Positions 25,255 through 33,372 of a DNA stretch of 38,604 bases are shown here, piece by piece. The DNA is from an uncultured Erysipelotrichaceae bacterium. Lineage in GTDB: Bacteria > Bacillota_I > Bacilli_A > RF39 > UBA660. Under the pieces are notes generated by a model. That model was given only the letters and a program-made list of their open reading frames with translations. It made no database searches and was not told where the DNA came from. Location: assembly GCA_902779035.1 (NCBI GenBank), contig CACZAH010000013.1, positions 1 to 38,604 on the forward strand. The letters are read 5' to 3'. The first letter of the stretch is position 1. The number at the start of each line of letters is the position of its first letter. The position numbers were made by a program, and so were the translations under genes.

Positions 25255-25342
25255 TTTTATCATCCTTATTTATATTTTTATATTTTAAATAGTATTCAAT
25301 TTTACCTGTATGTTTAAATAAAAGCCAATACAATTCTTTCAC
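25226..25342 (-). CDS. yqzL: YqzL-like small protein (GTG start)
   Basis: 38 residues, short enough to be missed by many ORF finders. It begins at a GTG with AGGTGAT upstream and ends at a TAG inside the DUF1653 gene. The N-terminal half KELYWLLFKHTGKIEYYLKY has the aromatic, Thr-Gly and Tyr-Leu-x-Tyr-Lys pattern of the YqzL family (in B. subtilis W-x-x-F-x-x-T-G-x-x-x-x-Y-L). The position between era and recO is that of yqzL in B. subtilis. Function is unknown in the family. The overlap with the next gene and the ribosome site support translation. Confidence 0.72.
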   Translation of the reverse strand: MKELYWLLFKHTGKIEYYLKYKNINKDDKNGSNSGKGI

Positions 25343-25370
25343 ATTATCACCTAATATATTATGATAACTT

Positions 25371-26255
25371 TTATTCTTTATATTCATTAAAACCATATTC
25401 TGTTAAATATTTTTCTTTCTCCCGCCACTTCTTAACAGTTTTAACAAATAATTCTAAATATACTTTTTTACCTAATAAAGCTTCTATTTCAATTCTCGCA
25501 CTAGTACCAATTTTTTTAATCTTCTCACCACGACTACCCAATATAATCTTCTTAAGTGATTCTCTATCTATAATTATCGATACTAATATATTATAAGCAT
25601 TATTATTACGTATAATACTATCTGTTACACATGTAATACTGTGTGGTACTTCATCAAATGTTGCATTAAATACCTTTTCTCTTACTATTTCGGCAATTTG
25701 AAACTCAATAGACTTATTAGTAATATCATTCTTACCATAATATAATACTTCATCAAGTAAGTATTTCTTTAATACTTTAACTAGTTCTTTGATATTATTC
25801 TTCTTTAATGCCGATATAGGTACAATATCAGAAAAATCATATAACTTACTATAGTCAGTAACTAGCTTAATTAATTCTTCTTTACTAATTAAATCAATCT
25901 TATTAATAACAAGCACAACCGGTTTATCAGCTTTTTTAATCTCTCCTAATACAAATTCATCTCCTGTACCAACGCCACTAGAATCTACAACAAACATAAT
26001 AAAATCAGTATCATGAATACTATAATATGCTTGATTATTAAGAGTCTTACTTAATTTACTAGTTGGTTTATGAATACCAGGAGTATCAACAAATACAATT
26101 TGAGACTCATCATCATTATATATACCTTGAATAATATTACGAGTAGTCTGAGGCTTATTAGATGTAATCGCAACCTTTTTACCTATAATACTATTAATTA
26201 AAGTAGACTTACCTACATTAGGCCTACCAATAACACTTACAAAACCACTATGCAT
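25371..26255 (-). CDS. era: GTPase Era
   Basis: 294 residues, normal length. G1 GRPNVGKS (10-17), G2 KPQTTRN, G3 DTPGIH, G4 NKID, then a C-terminal KH domain (SLKKIILGSRGEKIKKIGTSAR). Era binds the 3' end of 16S rRNA and checks 30S assembly. The ATG overlaps the ybeY stop by 8 nt, indicating coupled translation. Confidence 0.96.
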   Translation of the reverse strand: MHSGFVSVIGRPNVGKSTLINSIIGKKVAITSNKPQTTRNIIQGIYNDDESQIVFVDTPGIHKPTSKLSKTLNNQAYYSIHDTDFIMFVVDSSGVGTGDEFVLGEIKKADKPVVLVINKIDLISKEELIKLVTDYSKLYDFSDIVPISALKKNNIKELVKVLKKYLLDEVLYYGKNDITNKSIEFQIAEIVREKVFNATFDEVPHSITCVTDSIIRNNNAYNILVSIIIDRESLKKIILGSRGEKIKKIGTSARIEIEALLGKKVYLELFVKTVKKWREKEKYLTEYGFNEYKE

Positions 26256-26700
26256 AATCTCTCCTAATATCTAAGTCATCAAGTATTTTAGCCTGTTTAG
26301 AAAACATAACTAACTCATCATCTTTATTCATATGATCATATCCAAGTAAATGAAGAATACCATGTACTGTTAAAAAACATATCTCTCTTTTTTCAGAATG
26401 ACCATACTCACTTGCTTGACTCTTTACTTTATCAATAGAAATATAAATATCCCCAAGAACCCTAATAGGTAACTCAATAAAAGTATCATCATCCTCTAAA
26501 GCAAAAGATATAACATCAGTTTCCCTATCTATATTGCGATAATTCTTATTAATACATTTAATTCTATCATTATCTACAATAATAATATTCACAACACCAT
26601 TATCTACATTCTCACTATTTAAAGCATAATCAGCTACTTTATTTAATAAAGCAGTATCTACATATTCATTAGTCTCATTAATTACAGTTATCTCATTCAT
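26248..26700 (-). CDS. ybeY: Endoribonuclease YbeY
   Basis: 150 residues from the ATG at 26700; a GTG three codons upstream is also in frame. The zinc motif HGILHLLGYDH sits near the C-terminus, and DVISFALED and VLGDIYIS are typical upstream motifs. YbeY trims and checks 16S rRNA. There is no Shine-Dalgarno; the promoter at 26716-26744 places the transcript start about 9 bases before the ATG, so the mRNA is nearly leaderless. First gene of ybeY-era-yqzL-DUF1653-recO. PhoH, its usual neighbour, is absent. Confidence 0.94.
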   Translation of the reverse strand: MNEITVINETNEYVDTALLNKVADYALNSENVDNGVVNIIIVDNDRIKCINKNYRNIDRETDVISFALEDDDTFIELPIRVLGDIYISIDKVKSQASEYGHSEKREICFLTVHGILHLLGYDHMNKDDELVMFSKQAKILDDLDIRRDYA

Positions 26701-26715
26701 ATTTATCACAAACTA

Positions 26716-26744
26716 ATTATATTATAATTTAGAATATTTGTAAA
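26716..26744 (-). promoter_or_regulatory. Promoter of the ybeY-era-recO operon
   Basis: On the minus strand TTTACA (26744-26739), 17 bases, TATAAT (26721-26716). The predicted transcript start near 26709 leaves a leader of only about nine bases before the ybeY ATG. Confidence 0.75.
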
Positions 26745-26749
26745 CCACT

Positions 26750-26772
26750 AAAAAACTCGGTATCAACCAAGT
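26750..26772 (-). terminator. Terminator after the prepilin-like gene at 26784
   Basis: ACTTGGT-TGAT-ACCGAGT on the minus strand (one G-T pair), stem 26755-26772, followed by TTTTTT. Confidence 0.75.
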
Positions 26773-26783
26773 CTTTAGTATCT

Positions 26784-27842
26784 CTAATCAATTTTAGTAA
26801 TGTCAGCTGATTTGTTTAATTCTAGGACAGGACGGACTTTAAAATCAACATCTCCACTGTAATTCTCATATGAATCACTATATATAGCTCCTAAACCTAA
26901 TCTACCAAAACAGCCTGGTGCCCACATGTAACCTGTTGAATCATTATACGGAGTCATGGTCCAATACGCATAATTTTCACCCATTACCCATTCAGGCGTT
27001 GAATTAGTTGCTCTATATCCATTTTCTGTTCCCTGCTCATAATATTCATACCCCAAATTATTCATTAATTCGTCATATGTTATTAATCGAGCTATGTAAT
27101 TATTATCAGTTCCAAATTTGTCTTGAGCCCACGCATCTACAACATATTTTACTTCAGATTGCGCATAATCTGATGTACATCCGCTTGATATATTACCAGT
27201 ATTCACGTGTCCACACGATGAACTCGAATAGAAAATCATTCCTCCATAACCTGTATTTCCTTGATCAACAACTTTTTGATACCACTCTGACGTTTCATCT
27301 GTTGTCACGTACATGTTTACATGGTTAAGTTCTGTGTTAACTCCGCCGTATGTACTTACTTCAGTTACTGTTAAAGGTTCAGCTTTAAGCATTGTAACCT
27401 TATCATTTTTTGAATCACTGTTCTCTATCACATAAAAGTTTACTCCGTTATATGTAACTTCATCTCCTATATTATAAGACTCATAACTTGGTGATTTGTC
27501 ACTACCATATGCATATCCTTCTACACTTCTTCCTCCAACTGTACAACCAGCTAAATATACTGTAGAATCACTATTTAACTGTGTAGTCTCACATGTTACA
27601 GCATCTCCTGAATATTCAATAGTTAGTTGGTCTATACTTGTTGGAAAATCTCCTGTATCTAGTAGATAACCTGCAATTGCAAGTTCAATACTTCTACCAT
27701 ATGCATCAATACTTCTTTTATCCGCAGATATTCTTGCTTTTCTTATTATTGTCATAACTAATGGAGTTACTATGAGTGCAATTATTGCCATAATTACTAA
27801 TACTGCTATAAGTTCGATTAATGTGAACGCTTTTCTACATAT
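26784..27842 (-). CDS. Prepilin-like protein with C-terminal domain; start codon disrupted
   Basis: About 352 residues if read from ATA at 27842. The prepilin helix (RKAFTLIELIAVLVIMAIIALIV) is complete and closely matches the protein at 7493, including ADKRSIDAYGRSIELAIAGYLLDTG. The region after about 110 is a different C-terminal domain, ending KVRPVLEL, related in style to the formylglycine/C-type-lectin-like modules of gut bacteria. The expected ATG (27838-27840), with AGAAGG upstream, is one base out of frame and is followed directly by TAG. Translation must therefore begin at ATA, or inside the helix at 27791 (which removes the signal), or the gene is inactive. It has a downstream terminator and the conserved 40-nt block upstream. 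Confidence 0.75.
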   Translation of the reverse strand: MCRKAFTLIELIAVLVIMAIIALIVTPLVMTIIRKARISADKRSIDAYGRSIELAIAGYLLDTGDFPTSIDQLTIEYSGDAVTCETTQLNSDSTVYLAGCTVGGRSVEGYAYGSDKSPSYESYNIGDEVTYNGVNFYVIENSDSKNDKVTMLKAEPLTVTEVSTYGGVNTELNHVNMYVTTDETSEWYQKVVDQGNTGYGGMIFYSSSSCGHVNTGNISSGCTSDYAQSEVKYVVDAWAQDKFGTDNNYIARLITYDELMNNLGYEYYEQGTENGYRATNSTPEWVMGENYAYWTMTPYNDSTGYMWAPGCFGRLGLGAIYSDSYENYSGDVDFKVRPVLELNKSADITKID

Positions 27843-27920
27843 TTAACCTTCTTTCTTTAAAATTCCATGGATTCTATTTTTAGTGTATACCATGAACACA
27901 CTTTTTATACATTTCCTTAG

Positions 27921-27960
27921 ATTATCTCGCCTCACCTTACCTTCTAATACCATTCTACTA
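27921..27960 (-). promoter_or_regulatory. Conserved 40-nt leader block, copy 2
   Basis: Matches 9071-9110 at 37 of 40 bases, at a similar place upstream of the paralogous prepilin gene. Here the possible -10 reads TAGAAT. Read as peptide it starts with the same MVLEGKVRRDN and stays open to a TAA just before the prepilin start. The block lies directly after the T tract of the previous gene's terminator. Confidence 0.5.
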
Positions 27961-27980
27961 AAAAAAGTCAATAGTGACTT
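27960..27980 (-). terminator. Terminator of the TtcA-like gene
   Basis: AAGTCA-CTAT-TGACTT on the minus strand with a T7 run. Confidence 0.7.
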
Positions 27981-28021
27981 AATGTTTTCTTTTTGACGAA
28001 TAGTCTAATTATTTATTACAC

Positions 28022-28840
28022 TTACTTATCATAATCACTCAAGAAACTTTTATATTCTCCATTTACTTTTGTACCTAATACACAGTTTAGATTTACATTA
28101 TCTAATGCTTTAAATATATTATGATCTACGTTATCATTGGTTTTCTTAAGTTCTTTAATTAGTTTTTTCATCTCTAGTCGTTTACTATCTTCTTCTTTAG
28201 TACTACAATGTTCTGTAAACTTGCATGCACAATTTAAAAATGTTAAATTATTATAATCTCTAAATTTTTTTATACTTTCTTCTTTGACTAAGTATAGTGG
28301 TCTAATTAATTCTAATCCTTCAAAGTTAGTACTTTTTAGTTTAGGCATCATTGTTCTTACTTCAGAACCATATAACATTGATAAAAGTGTTGTTTCTATT
28401 ACATCATCAAAGTGATGCCCTAAAGCTATTTTATTGCACCCAATACTTTTAGCCTTATCATATAAATACCCTCTTCGCATCTTCGCACATAAATAACATG
28501 GTGACCTATCTACACTAGCTACTACATCAAAGATATTACTTTCAAACATCTCTACTTTAATATTAAGTATTTCTGCATTTTTAATAATCATTTCCTTATT
28601 TGCATCAGTATAACCTGGATTCATAACTACATAATGAGCATCAAACTTAATCTTAGAGTGTCTTTGTAACTCTTGAATACATTTTGCAAGTAAGAATGAA
28701 TCTTTACCTCCACTAATACACACCATAATATTATCATTTTCTTGAATAAGTTCATAATCTCTTACTGCTTTTGTGAACTTACACCATATATCTTTTCTAA
28801 ATTTCTTTATTATACTTCTTTCTATATCCTTATAATCCAT
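28022..28840 (-). CDS. TtcA-family PP-loop ATPase (tRNA thiolation type)
   Basis: 272 residues from the ATG at 28840; a GTG three codons upstream is possible. The PP-loop SGGKDS is at 43-48, the CxxC of the family in SPCYLCAKMRRG, and a later Cys pair in FLNCACKF. LGHHFDDVIET is the conserved ATP/substrate region. TtcA thiolates C32 of some tRNAs using an Fe-S cluster held by such cysteines; the related family includes members of other or unknown tRNA targets, so I leave the symbol blank. The start overlaps the CDF gene region, and both genes look co-transcribed. Confidence 0.85.
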   Translation of the reverse strand: MDYKDIERSIIKKFRKDIWCKFTKAVRDYELIQENDNIMVCISGGKDSFLLAKCIQELQRHSKIKFDAHYVVMNPGYTDANKEMIIKNAEILNIKVEMFESNIFDVVASVDRSPCYLCAKMRRGYLYDKAKSIGCNKIALGHHFDDVIETTLLSMLYGSEVRTMMPKLKSTNFEGLELIRPLYLVKEESIKKFRDYNNLTFLNCACKFTEHCSTKEEDSKRLEMKKLIKELKKTNDNVDHNIFKALDNVNLNCVLGTKVNGEYKSFLSDYDK

Positions 28841-28848
28841 AAACCTCA

Positions 28849-29949
28849 CTAATCACTTATATCATCATCTATTATAACATTATAATTAAAACTAGAATAC
28901 TTTAATTTCATTTTAGATATAATTATATCTTTAATATCTACTTTATTATTACAACCAAAATCTATTATTAAATCAAAATAAATATTATTAGTATCATAAT
29001 CTATATAAAATCCATGTAATTGTTTTATATAATCATACTCTTTTAATATCTTATTTAAATATCCTTTTATCTCTTTAGATTTGCCATCTGTATTAGATGC
29101 ATATATTCCTATAGTCATAAATATACCATACTTATCATATATTGATGCACTAATAGAGCGTGTTAAAGTATGTATTTTACTCGCAACAGTATCACAATCT
29201 ATTTCAATATGAACAGTACCTACTGTTTTATTAGGTCCATAATTATGAAGTGATAAGTCACATACATTAAGTACCTCTTTATAACTTATTATTTCTTTTT
29301 TTATTTTATCAGTAAGTGTCTTATCAAACCTCATACCAATCATAATATCCATCGCACTTTTAAATATACTAATACCACTCTTAATTATAAAAAGCGATAT
29401 TGCTACCCCTAGATAACCTTCAATATTTAAATTAAATAGTATATTAAGTATTCCCGCAATAAGTGTAGTTAAAGAAAGTACTGAATCCATTAATGCATCT
29501 ACACCTACAGCAATTAAACTATGCGACTCTATCTTAATTCCTACTTTTTTAACTAATTTACCAAATATAAACTTAGATATAACAGCTACTCCTATTACAA
29601 TTAATGAAAGAACTGAATAATCCACACTATCTGGAACTATAATTTTAGTAATAGATTCTTTCATTGCAAGTATTCCTGCAATTATTATAAATGTGGCAAT
29701 TATGATAGATGTAAAATACTCTATTCTACCATGTCCAAAAGGATGCTTTCTATCTGGAGACTTATTTGCAAGTTTAGTACCTATAATAGTTGCAACCTCT
29801 GATATCGCATCTGTTAAATTATTTACCGCATCAAGTATGATTGCAATAGAATTAGAAAGTATTCCAACTATTAACTTAAATATAACTAATATTATATTAA
29901 ATATAATACCTATAAAACTAGTTTTAATAATAACTCTTTCTCTATTCAT
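28849..29949 (-). CDS. Cation diffusion facilitator (CDF) transporter
   Basis: 366 residues from the ATG at 29949, which has GGTGAT upstream; the frame is open 10 codons further without a ribosome site. Six membrane helices, with metal-site segments DAVNNLTDAISE (helix 2), HPFGHGRIEYF (loop) and GVDALMDSVLS (helix 5), identify the family. It exports Zn, Fe, Mn or similar divalent ions in exchange for protons. The C-terminal cytoplasmic part (from about 210) is longer than the minimal type. The metal cannot be told from the sequence. Follows the VanZ-like gene on the same strand. Confidence 0.9.
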   Translation of the reverse strand: MNRERVIIKTSFIGIIFNIILVIFKLIVGILSNSIAIILDAVNNLTDAISEVATIIGTKLANKSPDRKHPFGHGRIEYFTSIIIATFIIIAGILAMKESITKIIVPDSVDYSVLSLIVIGVAVISKFIFGKLVKKVGIKIESHSLIAVGVDALMDSVLSLTTLIAGILNILFNLNIEGYLGVAISLFIIKSGISIFKSAMDIMIGMRFDKTLTDKIKKEIISYKEVLNVCDLSLHNYGPNKTVGTVHIEIDCDTVASKIHTLTRSISASIYDKYGIFMTIGIYASNTDGKSKEIKGYLNKILKEYDYIKQLHGFYIDYDTNNIYFDLIIDFGCNNKVDIKDIIISKMKLKYSSFNYNVIIDDDISD

Positions 29950-30004
29950 AATATCACCAAACCTAGATAATTGTACCAAATTTACCTAATAAAATCTAGT
30001 ATAT

Positions 30005-30490
30005 TTAATAACTAAACTTACTAAAAAAATATCCTATAATAGCCCCTATTAAATTAAGTATAATATCATCGATATCAAATACTCTATTAATTAGTATTTG
30101 TGTTACTTCTATTGACAATGAATATAGTATTGTTATAAATATTAAAGATATTATTTTTAGTTTAAAGTAATATCTTAAAAACATACCAAAAGGAATAAAT
30201 AATAAAATATTACCAATAATGTTATTAATAAAACCATTACTACCTATTTTATATCTTAATAATTCTCTAAATAGATTGTAATTATTATATCCATATTCAT
30301 TAACAGGATAAGTAACAATAAAAAATAGTATTAATAAGTAAATAATAAATAAAACTAAAGCAAATTCTTTATTAAACTCTATTTTCTTCTTATACTTAAT
30401 TCTAACTAATATTCTAAAAAATATATAACTAATAATGCTTAATATAATAACTGCATAATCATCTTTTAATATAATTTTAAGGTTAGCCAC
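30005..30490 (-). CDS. VanZ-like family membrane protein
   Basis: 161 residues from a GTG at 30490, which has GAGGAT upstream and overlaps the yqfD stop (GTGGCTAA); an ATG at 30505 is the alternative. Four to five hydrophobic helices with the VanZ pattern: NIIGNILLFIPFGMFLRYYF, then SLSIEVTQILINRVFDIDDIILNLIGAIIGY, with conserved Glu/Thr/Gln and Asp-Asp. VanZ relatives affect low-level glycopeptide tolerance, but most have no known role. Translational coupling to yqfD suggests shared expression in sporulation. Confidence 0.85.
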   Translation of the reverse strand: MANLKIILKDDYAVIILSIISYIFFRILVRIKYKKKIEFNKEFALVLFIIYLLILFFIVTYPVNEYGYNNYNLFRELLRYKIGSNGFINNIIGNILLFIPFGMFLRYYFKLKIISLIFITILYSLSIEVTQILINRVFDIDDIILNLIGAIIGYFFSKFSY

Positions 30491-31661
30491 TATTATCCTC
30501 ATCATCTATATACTCTTCTATTTCACTATATCCTGATATTTTTTCTACTACACTAACAAACACTGTAACACTTACTTCATTATTATTTTTACTTGTATTA
30601 AGTATCTTATAATCTTTAATATACTCTTTAGCACTCAATTTCTTACTAATCTTTTTTAATACACTGTCTACTCCTTTTTTAACTGCTTCTTTCTCATTAT
30701 TAGATTCTCTTTTAATACTTAACTCACTTTGTTTTTCTATATCAATAGAAATAGGAAGAATATTATTTTTAAGTAAAATATTACTTTTCTTATCATAATC
30801 TTTATATTTATTAAAATTAAATAGATTAATATCACTACTTATAAACTTAATAGATAATACTTTCTTGCTCTTACCAGTCTTTTTAACACTTTTATATTTA
30901 AGTGGATACTTAACTTTAATTTTATACCAAGTCTCTCCATAAACTACACCTTCAGCTTTAGTAGTATCCATTATCTTATCATTTAAGTAAATATAACCAC
31001 TAACTATTACGTCTCCTTTTTTAACATAATCAAATCTATTTTTAATTATCTGTCCTCTTTTTATATCCATAGAATATATAACTGCATTCTTAGTTGCAAT
31101 TATATTTTGAAACCTAGAATCATTATTAAACTCAGTATTAACACGAGGCTCAAATCTAACTATATACTTACTACCAATAGATTCTATCTCTATCCAATCT
31201 ATTTCATCTTTATATTTAGTTAGTATATCTTCTTTAATACTTCTAAGTTCATTGTAATTCTTCTTTAGATGATACTTACTTATACCTCTAGTTATTAAAT
31301 ATTTATTTAATTTATCTTTCATTTTATTATCATTAGTAATAATATCTACTCTAAATATTAAATTACTAAGTAAATATATTATTAGAAAACTAGATAGTAT
31401 AAATATTAATATATATTTATACGCCTTAATTACTTTTTTAATTTTAATTAACCCTAAGTAAGATATAATCTCTACTTCATATATAGTTTTATTATTAAGT
31501 AGTTTCTCATAATCATCATAAAGTATTGTAATAATAACTTCATTCATACTTTTATAGTCTATATTATATAAATCTATATTTAATTTATGTAATCTATATA
31601 TAAAGTTATAAATATTCTTACCAGTTATTCTAACTACAATCTTATTAGTAAAATAATTAAT
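30483..31661 (-). CDS. yqfD: Sporulation protein YqfD, apparently starting at AUU
   Basis: 392 residues if read from ATT at 31661, close to the 398 of B. subtilis YqfD. The stretch before the first ATG (31547) encodes family-like sequence (KIVVRITGKNIYNFIYRLHK), and it is in frame with no stop. AGGTGA lies just upstream, formed by the end and stop of yqfC. The leader GGTGATACTAT is identical to that before the yqfC ATG, so the only difference is ATG to ATT. One membrane helix sits at about 84-104, with a large outer domain after it. YqfD is needed for spore formation after engulfment and is made in the mother cell under sigma-E. The yqfC-yqfD pair is conserved. Confidence 0.85.
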   Translation of the reverse strand: MNYFTNKIVVRITGKNIYNFIYRLHKLNIDLYNIDYKSMNEVIITILYDDYEKLLNNKTIYEVEIISYLGLIKIKKVIKAYKYILIFILSSFLIIYLLSNLIFRVDIITNDNKMKDKLNKYLITRGISKYHLKKNYNELRSIKEDILTKYKDEIDWIEIESIGSKYIVRFEPRVNTEFNNDSRFQNIIATKNAVIYSMDIKRGQIIKNRFDYVKKGDVIVSGYIYLNDKIMDTTKAEGVVYGETWYKIKVKYPLKYKSVKKTGKSKKVLSIKFISSDINLFNFNKYKDYDKKSNILLKNNILPISIDIEKQSELSIKRESNNEKEAVKKGVDSVLKKISKKLSAKEYIKDYKILNTSKNNNEVSVTVFVSVVEKISGYSEIEEYIDDEDNSG

Positions 31662-31665
31662 AGTA

Positions 31666-31914
31666 TCACCTGAATTCTAAATTATCAATTACCCCTTCAA
31701 TCAATACCTCATTACTTTTTAACTTTGATACTACTAAATTTCTACCCTTAATAACTAAATTATGTGTATTATTATTTTTAAGAAACCTTACTATTACTTT
31801 ATTATTATCAAAGTGCCCTAACTCACTAAAATTTACAATGTTGATTCTACCATTAAGTATTGTTACTTTAAACTCTGTATCAAGAATGTAACTTCTTAAC
31901 CCATTAAACTGCAT
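31666..31914 (-). CDS. yqfC: Sporulation protein YqfC (YabP/YqfC family)
   Basis: 82 residues. The short all-beta pattern (YILDTEFKVTILNGRINIVNF, then KNNNTHNLVIKGRNLVVSKL and VLIEGVIDNLEF) fits the YabP/YqfC family of small mother-cell proteins. GGTGATACT precedes the ATG. The gene overlaps the ribosome site of yqfD, so the two are coupled. Confidence 0.88.
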   Translation of the reverse strand: MQFNGLRSYILDTEFKVTILNGRINIVNFSELGHFDNNKVIVRFLKNNNTHNLVIKGRNLVVSKLKSNEVLIEGVIDNLEFR

Positions 31915-31944
31915 AGTATCACCACTACTATTTTATTAATCAAA

Positions 31945-31972
31945 AAGAAAAAAATACTAATTTTAGTATTTT
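31945..31972 (-). terminator. Terminator after the decayed LamG module
   Basis: AAATACTAA/TTAGTATTT (about 31952-31971) followed on the minus strand by TTTTTTTC. It adjoins the stop of the pseudogene. Confidence 0.7.
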
Positions 31973-32178
31973 AGCCATATAAGAATTCTTTAGTACCTTG
32001 ATTGTAATAGAGTTTACCCTATACCTTATCATATAAACATGCAACACCTTTACTATCTAATACAGGGATAAAATCTCTTCAAAATATGATCAAATACACT
32101 AAATTTTAATATTCCAATTAAACTTTAAACAAATATCAATATATTGTATATCCATATTTTCAATATAATTTATTCATA
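31971..32178 (-). pseudogene. Decayed LamG-like module (third copy)
   Basis: Read on the minus strand, NYIENMDIQYIDI matches NYLESTGTQYIDT of the prepilin modules, and after in-frame stops RDFIPVLDSKGVACLYDKV, a TAG, and GKLYYNQGTKEFLYG match their C-termini. The centre of the domain is missing. At least three stops fall within the remnant, and no start or prepilin half remains. The terminator follows directly. It is the ghost of a further pilin-type or surface gene. Confidence 0.85.
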
Positions 32179-32196
32179 CAAGATATTATCTTTACA

Positions 32197-33081
32197 TTAA
32201 ATAAGCTCATACTCACGTGATATCATTCTACCTTCTTTATAATAATGCATAACAAACTTATTATCTATTTTTACAATTATTATTCCTATAGTTTTATTCT
32301 GATTAATAGATTTAACATGTTCATCTATATAATTCATATACACCAAAGTTTGACCTATATGTTCTTTTTTTAATTCAGTTACTTTAAGTTCAACTACTAC
32401 AAAAGCATTATAAATATAATTAAACAATAATAAATCGATATAATTATATGAATCTCCTATCTTAATCTTATATTCATTTTTCACATAACTATAGCCATCA
32501 CCAAGTTCATCTAGAAACTCATTTAGATTTTCCAATACTAGTCTCTGCAACATTTTCTCTGATATATTATCCACACCAATTGTACTTCTAATTAGTATAG
32601 GATTCTTTACAGTATCAACTAATTCTAAATCATCATTACTTACTATTTTATTTCTAGTATCTTCATCAAGTCTTTCATATTCCTTGTTTTTAATTCTTTT
32701 ACGTAAATTCCTTACTGTGAGCTTATTACTAATAACAGCATTTATGTAATAGTTTATTGCATTAATATCATCCAACACTACAAGTTCAACATAATGACTA
32801 TATGATAATAAGTGCGACAGTGTCGCACCTTTTTGAATAACCATATAAAATTGTCTCATTCTCTTTAGTGCCGAAACAGTATATCCCTTACCAACTTCTT
32901 TAGTTAATTGTTCTGAATACTTTTTTACAATTGCCTCACCATATTTTTTACCAGCTTTTTTAATTAATCCACCAACATCATAATAAGTAGTTAAATCACT
33001 CTTATTTTTAGAATAATCCTTTACTCTCTTAGTTAGCTCATTATCTATAAGTAGTTCTTTAATGTTATTATAAAAATCCAT
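32197..33081 (-). CDS. DUF1016 (YhcG) family PD-(D/E)XK nuclease-like protein
   Basis: 294 residues from the ATG at 33081, which has GGTGATAAT upstream; the 21 codons above it lack a ribosome site. The N-terminal DUF1016_N pattern (YYDVGGLIKKAGKKYGEAIVKKYSEQL, then YTVSALKRMRQFY and LLSYSHYVELVVLDD) is followed by a C-terminal nuclease-like domain with the acidic D...ExK arrangement (YNYIDLLLFNYIYN, then FVVVELKV). The family is scattered, often near mobile DNA and restriction-type genes, and its role is uncertain. Between a LamG pseudogene and a palindrome it looks like an accessory insertion between yqfC and the spoVA operon. Confidence 0.85.
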   Translation of the reverse strand: MDFYNNIKELLIDNELTKRVKDYSKNKSDLTTYYDVGGLIKKAGKKYGEAIVKKYSEQLTKEVGKGYTVSALKRMRQFYMVIQKGATLSHLLSYSHYVELVVLDDINAINYYINAVISNKLTVRNLRKRIKNKEYERLDEDTRNKIVSNDDLELVDTVKNPILIRSTIGVDNISEKMLQRLVLENLNEFLDELGDGYSYVKNEYKIKIGDSYNYIDLLLFNYIYNAFVVVELKVTELKKEHIGQTLVYMNYIDEHVKSINQNKTIGIIIVKIDNKFVMHYYKEGRMISREYELI

Positions 33082-33372
33082 ATTATCACCACAACAACTA
33101 CTTATAGCACTCCCTCTAAAACAAGTCAAATGACTATTTTTCATAAACTACTTACTATTTTTTTCAGAATATTTATAAAAATAATATTTTTGTTAAATAA
33201 CTGTATCAACAGCACTACAAATTTTAAAAAAACGTATAAATATTTTTTTCTTTAAATTATATAATTAATTTAAAGAAAGTACAAAGTATGCGCAATAAGA
33301 GTTTAAAACATTTTCTATTCCCTAAATTACTCATATATTCAAACACAACACTATTTTTATTTATACAAATGA
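33082..33372. other. 291-nt gap: no gene seen, one palindrome
   Basis: AT-rich sequence upstream of the DUF1016 gene and downstream of spoVAE. It holds the 13-bp inverted repeat at 33247-33278. The 21 codons immediately upstream of the DUF1016 ATG are open but lack a ribosome site. No RNA gene is recognised. Confidence 0.5.
33247..33278. repeat. 13-bp perfect inverted repeat
   Basis: TTTCTTTAAATTA (33247-33259) and TAATTTAAAGAAA (33266-33278) are exact reverse complements with a 6-nt spacer. There is no T tract in the right place for a terminator on either strand, so it may be an operator or the end of a lost element. Confidence 0.6.
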
